Below the pieces are notes generated by a model. It searched no databases. It had not been told where the DNA came from and was given only the letters and a program-made list of their open reading frames with translations. Position numbers and translations under genes: made by a program. 64,000 nucleotides of DNA from Akebia trifoliata (Eukaryota > Streptophyta > Magnoliopsida > Ranunculales > Lardizabalaceae), in assembly GCA_017979445.1 (NCBI GenBank), contig CM030719.1:26617317-26681316 (forward strand), given 5' to 3'. Each line of letters starts with the position of its first letter. Within the stretch, counting starts at the first letter, position 1. Positions 23,155 to 34,360 of the stretch are shown here, in pieces.

Positions 23155-23420
23155 TGGCTGACATGTCATGGTCAGAATCATAGATCTTTTTTCTTGTGTA
23201 TCTTGAAGAAAAAGATCAATAGTTTTGTACCCATATCACGTATTTTTCAACTCGCCCTTATATCACAATATTATATTGAGTCGTGATTTTCTTACTCAAA
23301 TTTTTTTTTCTTAATCTATACTCGATTAATGTGGCAAGGGCAAAGAGTCATAGATCTTTTTCTACAGGTACATAAAGAAAAGATCAACAGATCTATGCCC
23401 TAGCCACGTCAATCGAGTTT
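23155..23420. repeat. Two short hairpin repeats (TAGATCTTTTT family)
   Basis: Copies at about 23159-23240 and 23339-23420 share gtcatagatctttttct/aatcatagatcttttttct, a short loop, and then the inverse agaaaa(a)gatc, ending in cacgt. Related copies lie at 39800-39895 and 61229-61325. Each can fold into a hairpin of roughly 80-95 nt. Confidence 0.6.
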
Positions 23421-24740
23421 AGATAGTTGTCATAATGCAATGCTCTCTCTGGCATAACCCCTCATCACAAAATCATAGATCAATTCCTTGGGGATATGTA
23501 AGAAAAAGATTTTTAATTATACATATCCCGAGGGAAATGACCTATTGTTGTGTGGTGGGGATGTGTGTCACATAGGGGCGTCAGAAAATCATTTATCTAA
23601 CGTCGTCAGATGCAAAGAAATAATAACAGGCCAGGCTGTTTCACCGTCATAACAGCACGTTCAGGGCCTTGGCTTCGAGAACGTCGTCGTTAACTATTTT
23701 GATTTCTAGCGTACGTGTGTTAGGTTTGACTGGTGGGAAATTGGTGAAGTGTCGCAAGTTTACGGTTGTCAATTTTAATTATGCTGTTGGTGACACGCAC
23801 GTGCAAATGGTGACTTAGAAACGTACTTCGTTTTACACTTTGCTGACGTAGATGTGTTTACGTAATCATAGATATCAGGACATGAGTTTAAATACATGTC
23901 AGAAAAGTATGAATTTCTAAGGTCACTTCGGCATGACACTTTGCATAATAATGAATAGAGATGCCAATGGACAGGATCCGACCCAAAATCCAATCCATTC
24001 TATAACTTCGGATCTGAATTGTGAATTTGGGTTCTAATAAAGATTTGAACCGATCATTATATAGTTTATATTTGTTAAAATATATGAAGTCTGGATTATT
24101 TTTGTAATAATTATAAAATAATAATTTTATTACTTGTAAGTATTAATTATAATTTTTTAATTAATATAATAGTTTTAAGTATTAAAAATAATAATTTTTA
24201 AGATTACAAATAAATATAATTTTTAGGAATACATATTTATAAGAATTAATTATAATTTATGAATATCTAATTATAAAATATAACAAATGATTTTTTATTT
24301 TGTATTATTCTTAGAAAATAATATAATTTTTCATTATTTCTAAAAATCCTTAATAATAATAATAATTTTTAGTATTACAAATAAATACAAGAGAAAATTA
24401 TTTAAAAAATAAAATATTAATGAATAATTATGAAAAAATAAGAATTTTCCCATTAATTATTATTAAAAAATTATAATTTTTTTGAATTTCTCAAAAAAGT
24501 AATAAACTAGCGGTTGGAACACCAGTTTTCATGGGATATTTTCGTCAACATGTAAACCAGTGGTTGGATTGTGTGGTGTTCATGAGGGTATTTTCGTTAG
24601 CTTGAAAATCGGTGGTCCAACCGTCAATTTACTACTTTTTTGCTAAATTTGTTAAAATTATTATTTTTAATAATTATAAATTAATATATTATTATTTTTA
24701 ATAATTTTTCCAATATCTTATTACTAATATTAAAAAACAA
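23421..24740. other. Intergenic, no gene seen
   Basis: 23560-23960 is less AT-rich than its surroundings and contains several acgt/cacg words, but no coding frame that I recognise. 24030-24720 is extremely AT-rich, with many attataa/taataatt words. Confidence 0.45.
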
Positions 24741-24872
24741 AAGGAGTTAGCTCAGTGGTATAACTAATTGCATTCGAAATTAGGTGGCTCTTGATTTATC
24801 TTATGGCATATTGGGAAACTTTTGCAGGGTTGGCCATGCGGGATGTAGGATACCCTAGGTTACTATAAAATA
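24741..24872 (+). mobile_element. tRNA-derived SINE-like sequence
   Basis: Begins ggagttagctcagtggtata, which contains a good RNA polymerase III A box of tRNA type (TAGCTCAGTGGTA), and ends in an A-rich tail built from aaaat units (taaaataaaataaaat). The B box is poorly preserved. No target duplication was found. Confidence 0.55.
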
Positions 24873-25132
24873 AAATAAAATGGCACGAATATCAAATTAG
24901 TTGTCAGTCTACAAGTTTCTATCTCAATTTGATGATTCGATTGAACCATTGAATTTTAGGAATATATTGAATATTTACTTTTTAAAAGTCGAACACAACT
25001 AGAATTGAATAAGCATCATAATAAGTAGTAATGTGATAGACCCTACCATTCCATGAAGATTAAGATGGATTTATATAGATTCAAATAGATTAGGATAAGA
25101 TAGGTTAAGAGTTTGAGTTTATGATAAGTAGA

Positions 25133-25436
25133 AACATATGTATAAAACAATATAATAACAATCATTTTTCAAAAATATGGGTTTGAAGCTTTGAATTGAG
25201 CTGATTTTTGGTGGGGATGATTTCTATGATGAAAAGATCATCCTAGAAAATATCAACCCAATCTGAAACTTCTAACCCCATTAAAATTGATTTAGAATGT
25301 GGACCGTCAATTTTTTATCAATAATTTGTAAAATACTTTTGATATATTGAGAAGTTTCAGATTGTGTAGCTCAATCCAAAACTTCTAACCCATGTTTTGA
25401 AAAATCATTGTTTTTTACTTATGTCCCATGATCCGA
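25133..25436. mobile_element. (TA)n foldback family, subfamily 2 copy with internal deletion
   Basis: Contains the core gagctgatttttggtgggga with its partial inverse, then the middle block tttagaatgtggaccgtcaa, and ends ttacttatgtcccatgatcc against the (TA)n tract at 25437-25456. Part of the right half is lost. Confidence 0.6.
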
Positions 25437-25456
25437 TATATATATATATATATATA

Positions 25457-25837
25457 GGGAAATGTTCAGCACCCTAAGTTTTACCACACACTTTAACAAA
25501 CATTTTTTGTCTTACATGGGTTAGAAGTTTTGGAATGGGCTGATTTTTGGTGAGGATGATCTCTATGATTAGAAGATCATCCTCCCCAAAAATCAGCCCA
25601 TTCCAAAATGTTTAGCCCCATGTTTACAAGTTGAAAAATCGTGGACCGTCCATTTTTTGTAAATCATTTTTGATGGGGTTAGAAGTTTTGGAATGAGCTG
25701 ATTTTTGTTGAGGATGATCTCCTCACCATAGAGATCATCCTCACCAAAAATCAGCCCATTCCGAAACTTCTAACCCATATAGGACAAAACGCGTTTGTTA
25801 AAGTGTGTGGTAAAACTTAGGGTGCCGAACGGGACCC
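25457..25837. mobile_element. 381-bp foldback unit A of the (TA)n array
   Basis: The outer ends are gggaaatgttcagcacccta and, inverted at the right, tagggtgccgaacgggaccc. The last 30 bp of each arm (ttttaccacacactttaac and its complement) are nearly identical. Inside each half is a second palindrome (gctgatttttggtgaggatg / catcctcaccaaaaatcagc). The unit is flanked on both sides by (TA)n and has no coding capacity. Confidence 0.88.
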
Positions 25838-25852
25838 ATATATATATATATA

Positions 25853-26233
25853 GGGAAATGTTCAGCACCCTAAGTTTTACCACACACTTTAACAAACGTT
25901 TTTTGTCCTACATGGGTTAGAAGTTTTGGAATGAGCTGATTTTTGGTGAGGATGATCTCTATGATTAGAAGATCATCCTCCCCAAAAATCAGCCCATTCC
26001 GAAATGTTTAGCCCCATGTTTACACGTTGAAAAATCGTGAACCGTCCATTTTTTGTAAATCAATTTTGATGGGGTTAGAAGTTTTGGAATGAGCTGATTT
26101 TTGGTGAGGATGATCTCTTCACCATAGAGATCATCCTCACCAAAAATCAGCTCATTCCGAAACTTCTAACCCATGTAAGACAAAACGCGTTTGTTAAAGT
26201 GTGTGGTAAAACTAAGGGTGGCGAACGGGACCC
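25853..26233. mobile_element. 381-bp foldback unit B
   Basis: Same structure and same length as unit A, with a handful of substitutions (for example tggcgaacgggaccc at its right end). Separated from A by 15 bp of (TA)n and from C by 23 bp of (TA)n. Confidence 0.88.
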
Positions 26234-26256
26234 ATATATATATATATATATATATA

Positions 26257-26795
26257 GGGAAATGTTCAGCACACTAAGTTTTACCACACACTTTAACAAA
26301 TGTTTTTTGTCCTACATGGGTTAGAAGTTTTGGAATGGGCTGATTTTTGGTGAGGATGATCTCTATGATTAGAAGATCATCCTCCCCAAAAATCAGCCCA
26401 TTCTGAAATGTTTAGCCCCATGTTTACACGTTGAAAAATTGTGGACCGTCCATTTTTTGTAAACCATTTTTGATGGGGTTAGAAGTTTTGGAATGAGCTG
26501 ATTTTTGGTGAGGATGATCTCTATGATTAGAAGATCATCCTCCCCAAAAATCAGCCCATTCCGAAATGTTTAGCCCCATGTTTACACGTTGAAAAATCGT
26601 GAACCGTCCATTTTTTGTAAATCAATTTTGATGGGGTTAGAAGTTTTGGAATGAGCTGATTTTTGGTGAGGATGATCTCTTCACCATAGAGATCATCCTC
26701 ACCAAAAATCAGCTCATTCCGAAACTTCTAACCCATGTAAGACAAAACGCGTTTGTTAAAGTGTGTGGTAAAACTAAGGGTGGCGAACGGGACCC
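26257..26795. mobile_element. 539-bp foldback unit C with an extra half-unit
   Basis: Contains one additional 158-bp internal block relative to the other units: the stretch from ggggttagaagttttggaat through gattagaagatcatcctccc occurs once more. Its left part shares diagnostic variants with unit D (cagcacactaagtt, cccattctgaaatg, gaaaaattgtggacc). Its right part shares variants with unit B (gaaaaatcgtgaaccgtcc, atcaattttgatgg, taagggtggcgaac). It is therefore a recombinant of the two types. Confidence 0.85.
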
Positions 26796-26818
26796 ATATA
26801 TATATATATATATATATA

Positions 26819-27199
26819 GGGAAATGTTCAGCACACTAAGTTTTACCACACACTTTAACAAATGTTTTTTGTCCTACATGGGTTAGAAGTTTTGGAATGG
26901 GCTGATTTTTGGTGAGGATGATCTCTATGATTAGAAGATCATCCTCCCCAAAAATCAGCCCATTCTGAAATGTTTAGCCCCATGTTTACACGTTGAAAAA
27001 TTGTGGACCGTCCATTTTTTGTAAACCATTTTTGATGGGGTTAGAAGTTTTGGAATGAGCTGATTTTTGGTGAGGATGATCTCCTCACCATAGAGATCAT
27101 CCTCACCAAAAATCAGCCCATTCCAAAACTTCTAACCCATGTAAGACAAAACACGTTTGTTAAAGTGTGTGGTAAAGCTTAGGGTGCTGAACGGGACCC
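26819..27199. mobile_element. 381-bp foldback unit D
   Basis: Again 381 bp, bounded by (TA)n on the left (26796-26818) and by a tacatatata tract on the right. The right end reads tagggtgctgaacgggaccc. The open frame on the opposite strand at 27374-27132 spans unit and microsatellite and is spurious. Confidence 0.88.
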
Positions 27200-27227
27200 A
27201 TACATATATATATATATATATATATAT

Positions 27228-27640
27228 GGGGCGGTTTAAGGGCCATATGTAAAAACATATGAAAAAACAATGGTTTTTTAAAATATGAGTTAGAGGTTTT
27301 GGATTGAGCTGATTTTTTGCAAAGATGGTCACTATGATGAGAAGATCATCCTCATGAAAAATCAGCTCAATCAAAAATTTCTAAATCCGTCAAAAGTGAT
27401 TTACAAATTATTGATAAAAATTGGTAAAAATTCAACGGTCCACATTCTAAATCACTTTTAACGGGGTTAGAAGTTTCAGATTGGACTGATTTTTTTTTTT
27501 TTTCGGATGATCTTTCCATCATAGAGCTCATCCTCACAAAAAATCAGCTCAATCCAAAATTTCTATCCCGTATTTTAAAATTTTATTAATGTTGCATTGT
27601 TTTTACATATGTTTTCTCATATGTCCCTTAAACCTGATCC
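27228..27640. mobile_element. (TA)n foldback family, subfamily 2 copy
   Basis: Ends ggggcggtttaagggccata and, inverted at the right, tatgtcccttaaacctgatc. It sits directly after the array's last (TA)n tract and is followed by another short (TA)n. Its core words are those of the copies at 11776 and 38446. Confidence 0.78.
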
Positions 27641-27652
27641 ATATATATATGT

Positions 27653-27996
27653 AGGCCCTAAAGAGAGCCAAACATTGTGGTAAACATTTTTTTCAATGTA
27701 TGGGTTAGAAGTTTCAGAATAAGCTGATTTTCAGTGAGGACGATCTCTGTGTTGAGGAGATCATCCTCACTAAAAATTAACTTATTCTGAAACTTCTAAC
27801 CCCATCAAAAGTGATTTACAAAATAATGATGATCTACGATTTTTTAACTTGTAAACTAGGGTTAAAAGTTTCAAAATGAGCTGATTTTTTGTGAGGATAA
27901 TCTCTTCACTATAAAGATCATCCTCACAAAAAATAAGCCCATTCCAAAACTTGTATCTCCTATTTTAAAAAAGGTTTGAATCTCTTTAAGGCCTCC
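27653..27996. mobile_element. (TA)n foldback family, third subfamily
   Basis: Terminal arms aggccctaaagagagccaaa and, inverted, tttgaatctctttaaggcct. The interior has two palindromic halves around ctgattttcagtgaggacga and ctgattttttgtgaggataa. It starts right after a tatatatatgt tract. Confidence 0.7.
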
Positions 27997-29332
27997 AAAC
28001 GCTTCTCATAAATATTAAATGAGAAAAGATGTGTCAGGTTGGTATTGTAAAAAACCACCATCCCAAATGTTGATGAAATCTACGAAATATTTTAGTAGTT
28101 TAAAATTTAGAATTATATTTTTCTTTTGATATTTTAGAAAATAATATTAAATATAATGCATAATTTGGATGAGTTTTTTATTCGAATAAACAAGTTTCAT
28201 GGCTGATTCAAATTCAATTTAAAATCCAATTGAGTCAAGCTAGTTCTTCTGAGTTTTGAGTCGACTCCACAAACTTTAAATAATAAATAAATAAATAAAT
28301 AAAATAGTTACAAATAAATACTACAATATACATTTTTTATTTTTATGAATAAGCTCAACTTAAACTCACGTCCTCAAACTTGCTTTGCAATATGTCAAAC
28401 CAACTGAGTGGTCAGCATAAATTACATGTAAGGTGGGATAGCATCTCTGTTATTTCAACCCATGAAATTTATCTCCATTTTAGGAAAGAAAGTTTCATAC
28501 CGACATTCCAAAAATAAACATTTGATACAGATATATGACCCTCCCAACAATATACCATATGTCACGCTCATTAATATCAACTGACACTATAAATGTTTGG
28601 CCCCATTCCTTGTGGACCCACAAAACAAATTACATGATTGGTGATTTTATTTTTAGCTGATTCTTGTTAAAACATTTGTGATTAAATGCAATTATACAAA
28701 TCAGCCTAATGACCGAATAAACGGTTGCAAATTTTTGCTGGGCTGCAATTCCGATGGTTTCATCGAACATTCATGTGTCTTGTGGGACACAAAATGTAGT
28801 AGATGAGATGCCGGGTCTAGGTGTCATTTAGGGATGTTAATGGGTCTAAAGGAGTTACAATATGAATCATTAAATTTTATTTATTTCCAAATCTCTGTAG
28901 ACTCTGATTCCAAATCTGATATTAATGAAACTGTCAAAAATCATCTCGATTCATGAGTCCTATTGATTCTTATATGCTACTCCAACTTTTCAATCAAATT
29001 ATTATTTTTTATCTAACTCTAATTGGTTCTAGAAATGGGCATTAGATTTATACTTTTCCAGGACTCGTAAAATAAAAATGTTTCATGCATTTGTAAACTT
29101 TTTAAAAGAAATGTTTGTGGAATTATAGTAAATCGACAAGAATCATGATAATCTGACTACCCCACGTGAAACACTCAATAAATAAAAGTGTATCATGAGA
29201 TGCAAAAATCTATGATTTTCGAACTTGTGACATCAGGAGAATCAATTGAGTGTATCACGTAGGGTAGTTTGATTATCATGATTCAACTGACAATTTAAAA
29301 AATTGGACATTACCCAAAACTACTCTAATAAG
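27997..29332. other. Intergenic, no gene seen
   Basis: AT-rich sequence with an (AATA)n run around 28278-28303. No supported coding frame. Confidence 0.5.
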
Positions 29333-29512
29333 ATAAATTTGGGGTCCCACTTAAAATCAATTGGTAATGAGTGGAAAGGTACAGGAACTTATAAGGAGAT
29401 AGGACAAGGAGACAAGACAATGAGTGACTGATGTAGGACTAAACTCAACACGCCCCCATACATGTGGGTCAAACTGAGTCAAAGCCCGTAGAGATCTGAC
29501 TCGGATGAAATT
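29333..29512. repeat. LTR-like repeat (AATTGGTAATGAGTGGA family), copy 1
   Basis: The text ataaatttggggtccca, caattggtaatgagtgga, cttataaggag and ggactaaactcaacacgccc recurs at 32738-32850, 33985-34065, 34065-34235 and 34233-34350. A cttataagga TATA-like word and the ggactaaactcaac end suggest LTR or TRIM ancestry, but no complete element with target duplication is preserved. Confidence 0.55.
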
Positions 29513-32500
29513 TGTGGCGCCCCGCCGAACACTAAAACAAATCCCCATGTCAGATTTCAAGGTACGAGGTGGCACCTCGAAATTTCGGCATAGTCTCCTC
29601 TGTTTATGTTAGCATTCCAAGGCGATTCAACCTGCACCTGATAAACGACATACAATCCTGCATATAACAAACAAAATATAATACTAGCGGAAGCCTATAT
29701 ACGTTTAATAATGTTCGATAGATCAGAGTGCGGAAGAAGAAAAAATTATATACAGGATTATACAAAATTCCTCACTCTAACAGAATTCCTAACACTCAAG
29801 ACAAATCTATAAGACTACTTGGAGAAACTGACACTACTAGGGGGTATAGTCCTAGTACTTACCAGGTGACGGACTCTAGTTGTCTATCTGACCAACCAGA
29901 TGATCCTCATTCGTTTTCTACACTTGTTTCGCCAAGCTTCAGATCTGAAACTAAAAAAAATGGAGAAGGAAAGGGTGAGTAACAATGGTTACCCAGTAAG
30001 GAAGCAACAATTTCTGCCAATAACCTCTCTTAACATGAACGAATAAACATACTAAATCATTTTAAAATAAACAAAGTTTTACAGAAGAAAACTACGATTA
30101 ACTGGTACATATAGCCAGGGATGAGCAACTAAATATTTTAAAACTCACATTACATCGATCAGCAGTACTCACTATAACATTCTCATTTTATACAAATCTA
30201 ATTGATCAAATGGAAACAATAAACATGCATTTCATTTTATATATCAAAATAAGCAACAGATACATAATACACGATGGTGGAGTATTGGAATTAGAGAGTT
30301 GGGATTCACGATTGGATCGCTCCCAGTCGGGACATGATGTTACAATTCCTTTCTGGCTTTTAGTTCCTGATTTTGTGGCCGGTCGCTACCCTTACCACGT
30401 TTGGTTGACCATTTATCCGGCTCAGGCTGGCCGTTTGACGTGACCGTAAGCAATGGGTCTCTTTTCGATGTGTCAGAACGTTCGACTACTATAGATTGTT
30501 AGTGATCACTGACCAATCATCTTCGTCTATGCCTATCAGGCATACATGTGATTCCCAAATATACAAACCATTCGTATACGACCACCTTTACATTACAAGT
30601 TCACTGGTAAAGATAGAGAGGAATAAACCCGGATTCCAGTTGTGACTCCACTCTCATACGCGTCTCATACCACGTATGAGCTTGGTGGTCCCTACCGTAC
30701 ATCCCAGGATAGTACACCACTCCGGATGATATGACGCACTATCCCTTCAGGCATTCACAAACTCTTTAACAGCTCACAAAATAGTTACCTATATATATAT
30801 ATATATTATTTTCATTTGAAAATAAAAGAGAAATTAACAATACAAGGTTGAGAATAGATATCCAGTTTCCTACCATGCAAGTGTGGCCACCCGGCCTAAA
30901 CTAAATAACATAACGGAAACGTAAACAGCGCCTCGCGCTAACAGAAAGGAAATAAACATGTAACCAATAATATTATCCCTGGATATCTGTTCACCAACCT
31001 GCACACAACACAACAACGTAAAATGCAGACATCACCCCTCGGGTGTGACTCTGACATTTTACCGTTTCATACCATTTTTCCTTTTTTTTCCGATTTTTAC
31101 AGTTTTCAATCTCTTCAATAAAATATCCATTTTCTGATATTCATCAACTCAAAATGAGTTCATTGAATATTAAATCACATTTTCCAACTATAGAATTTAT
31201 TTCTATCAATAATATTGAAAAAGAATACAATTTTTATATCAAAACGGGGTCCGAACAGTGCACAAGACCCAATTTATGGAAATAACCCGTTATAATACTC
31301 TACCCACGTATAATTTGTTAAAAATACAATTAAACATATCAAACATGTAATTTCTGGCGTGAATTTTGAAATAAACAAAGAATTCTATATTTCGGAAATA
31401 CATCCAAATTTTTCCAATAAAATCCTAAATGCAATTTTCACAATCTATGATTATTAATAGAAATTGAGAGTTCCTTACAATCACTAGGCGATGGAATTGA
31501 AGCACGTGCGCGGAAATCGAGACGATTGGCACGAAATTCGAGATGGACCGAACTTCGAAGTGGCTGATTTTCAAAACTAGCTTGGTGGTTTCGAAGATCT
31601 CGATGTACTCGTCTCTTCTCCCTTCTACGGCAAAAGACGGTTTGACCCCGAAATCGATGAAAACCGAGGTCGAAGTTACGAAAATCTCCGTATAAAAATA
31701 CGGCTGATTTTTGACTATACGGGGTGAAAAAGACGAGAAAACGGAAGGAACTTGGTTGGGTTATGTAGAGAATGAGGCTGCGGACGTTTCTCCCTTCTGC
31801 GTCGGAAAGCGATTTGACCCCGAAACGGACGAAATCCGAGGTCAAAGTTTCGAAATTTTCGTATCCAAATACGACTGATTTTTGACGATATCGGGTGAAA
31901 TAGAAAGTGAAATGAAGATAGGTTGGGTGGGTTTTGTAGAGAACGAAGCTGCGGACATTTTTCTCTTCTGCGGCGATCGTCGAAAGTGGACCGTTTGCGA
32001 AAGATCTGAAGTGGAAAAATCGGAGGAAAAACAAATTTCTTTTTTTTTTCGTTTTTTTTTTTTTCGCACTGTTTGGACGAGTGGGGAAGATGAGATTAAA
32101 AAAAAAATTTTAATATTATTTATATAATATTTGGGACGAATTCGGTATTTCGCCTATTGTTTTGATCGACGATAACTTGATCATTCGGTCTCCAAAACTG
32201 ATAAACGAATACTCTATTTCGTCTAATTTTTCATTCCGGATCTAATGGTATAGTCAATTTCTACAAATTATGTCTCCATCAAAAATTTACATTTTTGGCA
32301 TGAGGTGACCCCTAAACTTGATGTCGTTTTCGTTTTTGACGATAATTCGACTTCCTGATCTCCAAAAATGACAAATAAATAGTCAATGTTGAATAATTTT
32401 TCGTTATGAATCCAATGGTATAATCGAATTTTAAAAATTATTGCTCAAATAAAAAGTCACTATTTTAGCCTAGTCCGACCCGGTAATCGAGGATTTTGCA

Positions 32501-32708
32501 ACTTTTATATTCGAACTCGAATTTGAGCCTGCTTACAGGCTAAACTATGTTTTTCGATCATTTTGAATCTAATAGTGAGATCAGATTCCATTAAAAATGA
32601 TCAAAAACATCCTAAAGTTTTACCCCTAAATCCCACTTTCAAGATTTTCTTAAAATTTCACTATTTATTTTTTTCTCGAGATATGAATTAAAAATTCGGG
32701 TTGTTACA
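29513..32708 (-). mobile_element. Long LTR-like block (about 3.2 kb), probable gypsy solo LTR
   Basis: On the minus strand it begins TGTAACAACCCG (from 32708), a form common at the start of long Tekay/Del-type gypsy LTRs, and appears to end in GGCGCCACA near 29513. It interrupts the LTR-like repeat family seen on both sides (29333-29512 and 32738 onward), as an insertion would. No gag or pol is inside. The longest open frame (32034-31438, 198 codons) is a by-product of internal tandem repetition and has no recognised domain. A 5-bp target duplication was not found (tggag follows at the right), so the exact left boundary is unsure. Confidence 0.5.
31600..31965. repeat. Tandem duplication of about 170 bp inside the LTR-like block
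   Basis: cccttctacggcaaaagacg (from 31620) and cccttctgcgtcggaaagcg (from 31792) start two imperfect copies 172 bp apart, each continuing gatttgaccccgaaa-like, then aaaatacggctgatttttga / caaatacgactgatttttga. A second pair with a spacing of 170 bp starts at 32168 and 32338 (gacgataa ... tctccaaaa). Confidence 0.7.
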
Positions 32709-32737
32709 TGGAGGAGAGAAAGACAGTTTGACATCAT

Positions 32738-32850
32738 GATAAATTTGGGGGTTCAACTCAAAATCAATTGGTAATAAGTGGAGTAGCCCAGGGACTTATA
32801 AAGAGAAGGACAAGGAAATGAGTGTTTGATGTGAACTAAACTCATCAGGA
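32738..32850. repeat. LTR-like repeat family, copy 2
   Basis: Reads catgataaatttgggggttc, then caattggtaataagtggagt, cttataaagagaaggaca and gtgaactaaactcatc, matching copy 1 at 29333. It lies just outside the right end of the 3.2-kb LTR-like block. Confidence 0.55.
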
Positions 32851-33400
32851 TCCTTGTTGAGTTTGTTTTCATTAGATCTCAATATTACAATCCAGATTGG
32901 ATCAAATAGTACTCAAATAAGATCAAACCTGATTTGGTAAGCAAATGTATAAATACATTTCTTAAATTGATCAATCCTTGCATTTGTTTAAAAAAATCGT
33001 TGACATATGATGGTGCTGGGAATTCTACCATCCAATCGACAACTGAGATGTGAATATATTCCCTCGGGATTCTTTATGAACGATCCATAATTTCCTAAGA
33101 AATTTGTGTGTCTGTTCTAATATCAGCATTCGTTGGGATGCCTTGGAGCTTAGGAAACTCTATCAAAATATGATACGGACATCCTAAATTACCACTTTGG
33201 CCGACCATTCTTGAATGCTTGGTGCATATACCTTGTAGACAGACTTCACGTCAAAACTATCTTATAAAAAAATTCTCCTTGGAAAATTACTCAAATAGTT
33301 AAGTATTTTACCAAAATTATTGAATCAGTCTTTTTTTTAAAAGAAATTTATCGGGCAGACCTATCTGTTGCAATTTTTTTTTATAAAAACTCTCTTTAGC
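32851..33400. other. Intergenic, no gene seen
   Basis: No supported frame. Ordinary AT-rich sequence. Confidence 0.45.
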
Positions 33401-33404
33401 ATAT

Positions 33405-33765
33405 CAAGTTTGTTACCTACACACACTTAACAAATTTAGTAAGATTTCAAATCTTACTAAGAGACATTGGACCCACATGGACAATCAAATTATCAATCCA
33501 ACAACACAGCCTTCTAGATTGCATGGAAAAACTCAGATTCAACAGAAAATTTAAAAAAAAAAAAAATCTTTTTTGAGCTTGTTAGTAGATGTTGAAAATG
33601 GATGGATATCAAACTCTCAAGTTTAAATATAAAATTAAACGGTGAAAATTATTTTTTAAAGTTCTTAGAATGTTATCCTTTATAATCTTGCACATTAGAT
33701 CATGTTTTTGGACTTCACAAATTGATGTGGTTCGAATCCACTCCAAGGTATGTTAAGTAACAAAT
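33405..33765. repeat. Foldback-related repeat (TTAGTAAGATTT family), single arm
   Basis: Contains aaatttagtaagatttcaaa, ggacaatcaaattatcaatc, ctctcaagtttaaatataaa and attagatcatgtttttggac in the same order as one arm of the palindrome at 47930-48540 and the related text at 39640-40140. Confidence 0.55.
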
Positions 33766-33984
33766 TAACCTAAAAATAAAAATAGAAGTTTATGATGTTG
33801 GATCCCGCAACAGGGTTTGCTCAGTAACGAACTTGATAAAATGAGGTTTGATGGGTAACGAACTTCATAAAACAAGGTTCCCTTGGAGTTGTCAAAATTC
33901 CAAGGGAGTTTTTGTAATAAAAGTGCAACAGTTAGGTTTGCCGGCTAAATCTATTTTTTAAATGCTCAACAACACAACTACATA

Positions 33985-34360
33985 CCATGATAAATTTGGA
34001 GTCCAACTCAAAACCAATTGGCTAAGAGTGGAGAGGCTCAATAGCTTAGAAGGAGAGAGACAAGACCAATTGGCAATGAGTGGAGAGACCCAAGAGCTTA
34101 TAAGGAGAGAGAGATAAGGCAATTTGTCTACGAAGTGGGACTAAACTCAACGTGACCCATAGGCCGAATTGGACCAAAGTACGTGGATATATGAATTGGG
34201 TGATGTGGATGAGATAAATATTTGCTTTGATACCATGATAAATTTGGGGGTCCAACTAAAAATCAATGGATTATAAGTTGAGAGGCTCAAGAGCTTAGAA
34301 GGAGAGAGACAAGACAATGAGTGTTCGAGCTAGGGTTGAACTCAACATACGCAATTGTGT
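33985..34360. repeat. LTR-like repeat family, three partial copies in a row
   Basis: The phrase catgataaatttgg...ccaactcaaaa occurs at about 33988 and 34233, and the caattgg..atgagtggagag phrase at about 34013 and 34069. This gives three overlapping, partly truncated copies of the family described at 29333. Confidence 0.55.

Noticed and set aside
25430..27240. CRISPR-like array (regular repeats with spacers)
   Set aside because: The regular spacing is due to 381-bp palindromic transposon units separated by (TA)n; there are no short repeats with unique spacers and the context is a plant nuclear genome.
31438..32034. 198-codon open frame on the minus strand
   Set aside because: It lies in the LTR-like block and is produced by an imperfect 170-bp tandem duplication; the peptide is internally repetitive and has no recognised domain, and the second repeat pair is not open.
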